DNA from: Syngnathus acus | Lineage: Eukaryota; Chordata; Actinopteri; Syngnathiformes; Syngnathidae | DNA length: 64,000 nucleotides | Assembly: GCF_901709675.1 (NCBI RefSeq) | Contig: NC_051088.1 | Span: forward strand, 1,924,664 to 1,988,663 | Reading direction: 5' to 3' | Shown here: one piece after another, positions 62,182 through 64,000 of the stretch | Layout of the letters: every line of letters begins with the position of its first letter | How positions within the stretch are numbered: the first letter of the stretch is position 1 | Notes under the pieces: generated by a model | The model's database searches: none | The model's input: the letters and a program-made list of their open reading frames with translations, nothing else | What the model was told of the DNA's origin: nothing | Made by a program: the position numbers and the translations under genes

Positions 62182-64000
62182 GAAGGACTGCTGCATGGTA
62201 CTGATCACCGAAACCTGGCTTCATCCACTCATACCGGACTCTGCTATCGAGCTAGCAGGATACACCACACAGCGTCATGACAGGACTGAGAACTCCGGCA
62301 AGAGCAAGGGGGGGGGGCTCTGTATGTACGTCAATAACAACTGGTGTACTAATATGGTGACTGTAGACAGTCACTGCTGCCCGGACCTGGAGTACGTGAC
62401 TATTAAATGCAGGCCCTTTTACCTCCCTCGTGAATTTACCGTAGTCATGACGACTGTTGTTTACATACCTCCGGAGGCTAATGCTAAGCTAGCTATTGGA
62501 CTATTACATGGCAGTATTAGCAGCCAGCTGAGCAGATATCCTGACGCAGTCCACATCATGGCAGGGGACTTTAATCATGTAGATTTGAAAGCAGCACTCC
62601 CTAGTTTCCATCAGCATGTTAAATGTGCCACTAGAGGACTTAACACTCTGGACAAGGTCTACTCCAACATTAAGCTAGGCTACAGGGCAAAACAGCTACC
62701 TCACCTGGGCCAGTCTGACCATATGTCACTGCTATTAATCCCGGCATATACCACCATCAGGAAATCAGCTCCTATCATCACTAAAACTGTTAAAACCTGG
62801 CCTGATGACGCCTCTCAGCAGTTGTAGGACTGCTTCGACAGGACTAACTGGGACATCTTCGAACACCGGGACTTGAACGTGTTGACAGACAGTGTTCTGT
62901 GTTATATCAAGCACTGCACAGACACTGTCACAGTGGACAAACCTATACGGATATACCCCAACCAGAAGCCCTGGATGACCCGGGAGGTCCTTCGGCTGCT
63001 GGAGGAGAGGGACACCGCCCTGTCCCTCAGGTCTGAGGACGGGGCTCTCTACAGCACAGCCAGAGCCAACCTGAGGAGAGGCATCAGAGAGGCCCAGCTT
63101 GCCTACAAGAAGAGGATTGAGGATCACCTGGACAGCAACAACAGCAAGCAGGTGTGGCAGGGAGTCCAGCATCTCACCAACTACAGAACCACCATCGGAG
63201 CTGCTGAAGGGGACGCCTCACTGGCAGAGGTCCTCAATACCTTCTTTGCCCGGTTCGAGTCCGAGCCACCTGAAGCGGCCACATCACATCCCACAGACCG
63301 CAGCAGCTTCACCCTCACAGTGAAGGAGCACGAGGTGAGGCGCACGCTGCGGACCATCAACTCGAGGAAGGCTGCGTGTACTGACGGCGTCACTGGGCGT
63401 GTCCTGAAGGACTGCGCAGATCAGCTGGCTGGAGTCTTCACAAAGATTTTCAACCAGTCCCTTACCGAGCCCACCGTCCCATCCTGTTTAAAATCCTCCA
63501 CTATAGTCCCCCTGCCCAAGAAACGCCACATCACAAGCCTCAATGACTACCGGCCAGTCGCACTCACCCCGGTGGTCATGAAGTGCTTTGAAAAGCTGGT
63601 ACGGGGTCACATCACAGCACTCCTGTTCAGAGGTTTTGACCCCCACCAGTTTGCCTACAGGGCAAATAGATCCACAGAGGACGCAGTAGCTACAGCCCTC
63701 CACGCTGCACTGTCCCACCTGGAGCAGCCGGGGAGCTATGTGCGGATGCTCTTCGTGGACTTTAGCTCTGCTTTTAACACCATCCTCCCCCACAGACTGG
63801 TGGACATACTGGAGGGCCTGGGACTTCCACATAATACTTGCAGGTGGATTAAGAGCTTCCTGACGGGTCGCAGCCAGAGGGTGAAAGTGGGCCGTCATAC
63901 ATCCACACCTCTCAGTCTTGGTACCGGCTCCCCACAGGGCTGCGTACTGAGCCCACTGCTTTACACGCTCTACACACATGCATGCACCCCCGCCCACCGC
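62182..64000 (+). mobile_element. L2-like LINE, 5'-truncated, running off the window
   Basis: It starts within the endonuclease (DCCMVLITETWLHPLIPDSA) at the Polinton ATPase border and continues to the window end in RT. It is closely related to the copy at 34861-37449. One in-frame TAG is the only lesion seen. Confidence 0.88.
62182..64000 (+). pseudogene. L2-like LINE ORF2, single in-frame stop, incomplete at window end
   Basis: The endonuclease has ITETWL (catalytic Glu), GGGLCMYVNNNW, MAGDFNHVDL and LGQSDHMSLLLIP. A TAG at 62825-62827 follows QQL, and the same frame continues with DCFDRTNWDIFEH. RT motifs: RKAACTDGVTGRVLKDCA, NDYRPVALTPVVMKCFEKL, RMLFVDFSSAFNTI, GTGSPQGCVLSPLLYTLYTH. The catalytic FADD box would lie just beyond the window. 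The protein nicks target DNA and copies the LINE RNA. Apart from one codon it looks open over about 600 residues. Confidence 0.88.

Overview
The window looks like a teleost fish nuclear genome. That is inferred from the repeat families: a fish-type tRNA-SINE, L2/Rex-like and RTE LINEs, Tc1 elements, many hAT copies, a Penelope-like element with a GIY-YIG domain, BEL/Pao and chromovirus LTR elements, a gamma-type endogenous retrovirus (ERV) and a Polinton/adintovirus relic. I see no intact host gene, rRNA, tRNA gene or CRISPR array. The region is a dense nest of transposons, and its history can be read from target-site duplications (TSDs).

Layout. 1-4.1 kb: mostly unrecognised DNA with one hAT MITE and a TTGA microsatellite. 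4.1-5.8 kb: a minus-strand ZNF862/hAT-like coding fragment split by a Tigger-type MITE and an L2-like LINE tail. 5.9-16.4 kb: one old minus-strand LINE with a coiled-coil/RRM-like ORF1 and an endonuclease-RT ORF2. It is interrupted by six other elements, one of which contains its own tandem duplication, LINE fragment, SINE and CRE-motif array. 17.3-18.2 kb: a Penelope-like fragment bounded by perfect 57-bp inverted repeats. 19.4-21.0 kb: a full-length but frameshifted Tc1. 21.0-43.6 kb: a plus-strand LINE with a restriction-like endonuclease, cut by a pogo/Tigger-type element (21913-42502). An ERV on the minus strand lies inside that element. The ERV is itself cut by an apparently intact BEL element (24694-32618), an L2-like LINE inside env, and a hAT element inside its 3' LTR.

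43.9-50.7 kb: hAT and Tc1 fragments, a tandem MITE array, an RTE LINE and a LINE 3' end. 50.7-55.7 kb: a chromodomain Ty3/gypsy element with a 5-bp TSD inside an older Tc1/mariner-like copy. 55.8-62.2 kb: a Polinton/adintovirus relic (adenain-like protease, packaging ATPase, two small ORFs). Its protease gene is split by a 3.9-kb hAT transposon that carries two MITEs. 62.2-64.0 kb: an L2-like LINE that truncates the ATPase and runs off the window.

The items most worth follow-up are in the ERV. A domain between protease and reverse transcriptase carries two HxTL motifs like those of 2H phosphoesterases, and the amino-terminal half of env carries an immunoglobulin V-like domain. The BEL element looks young: one 2061-codon ORF, LTRs of equal length with no difference seen by eye, and a TSD. 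Nearly everything else is decayed.
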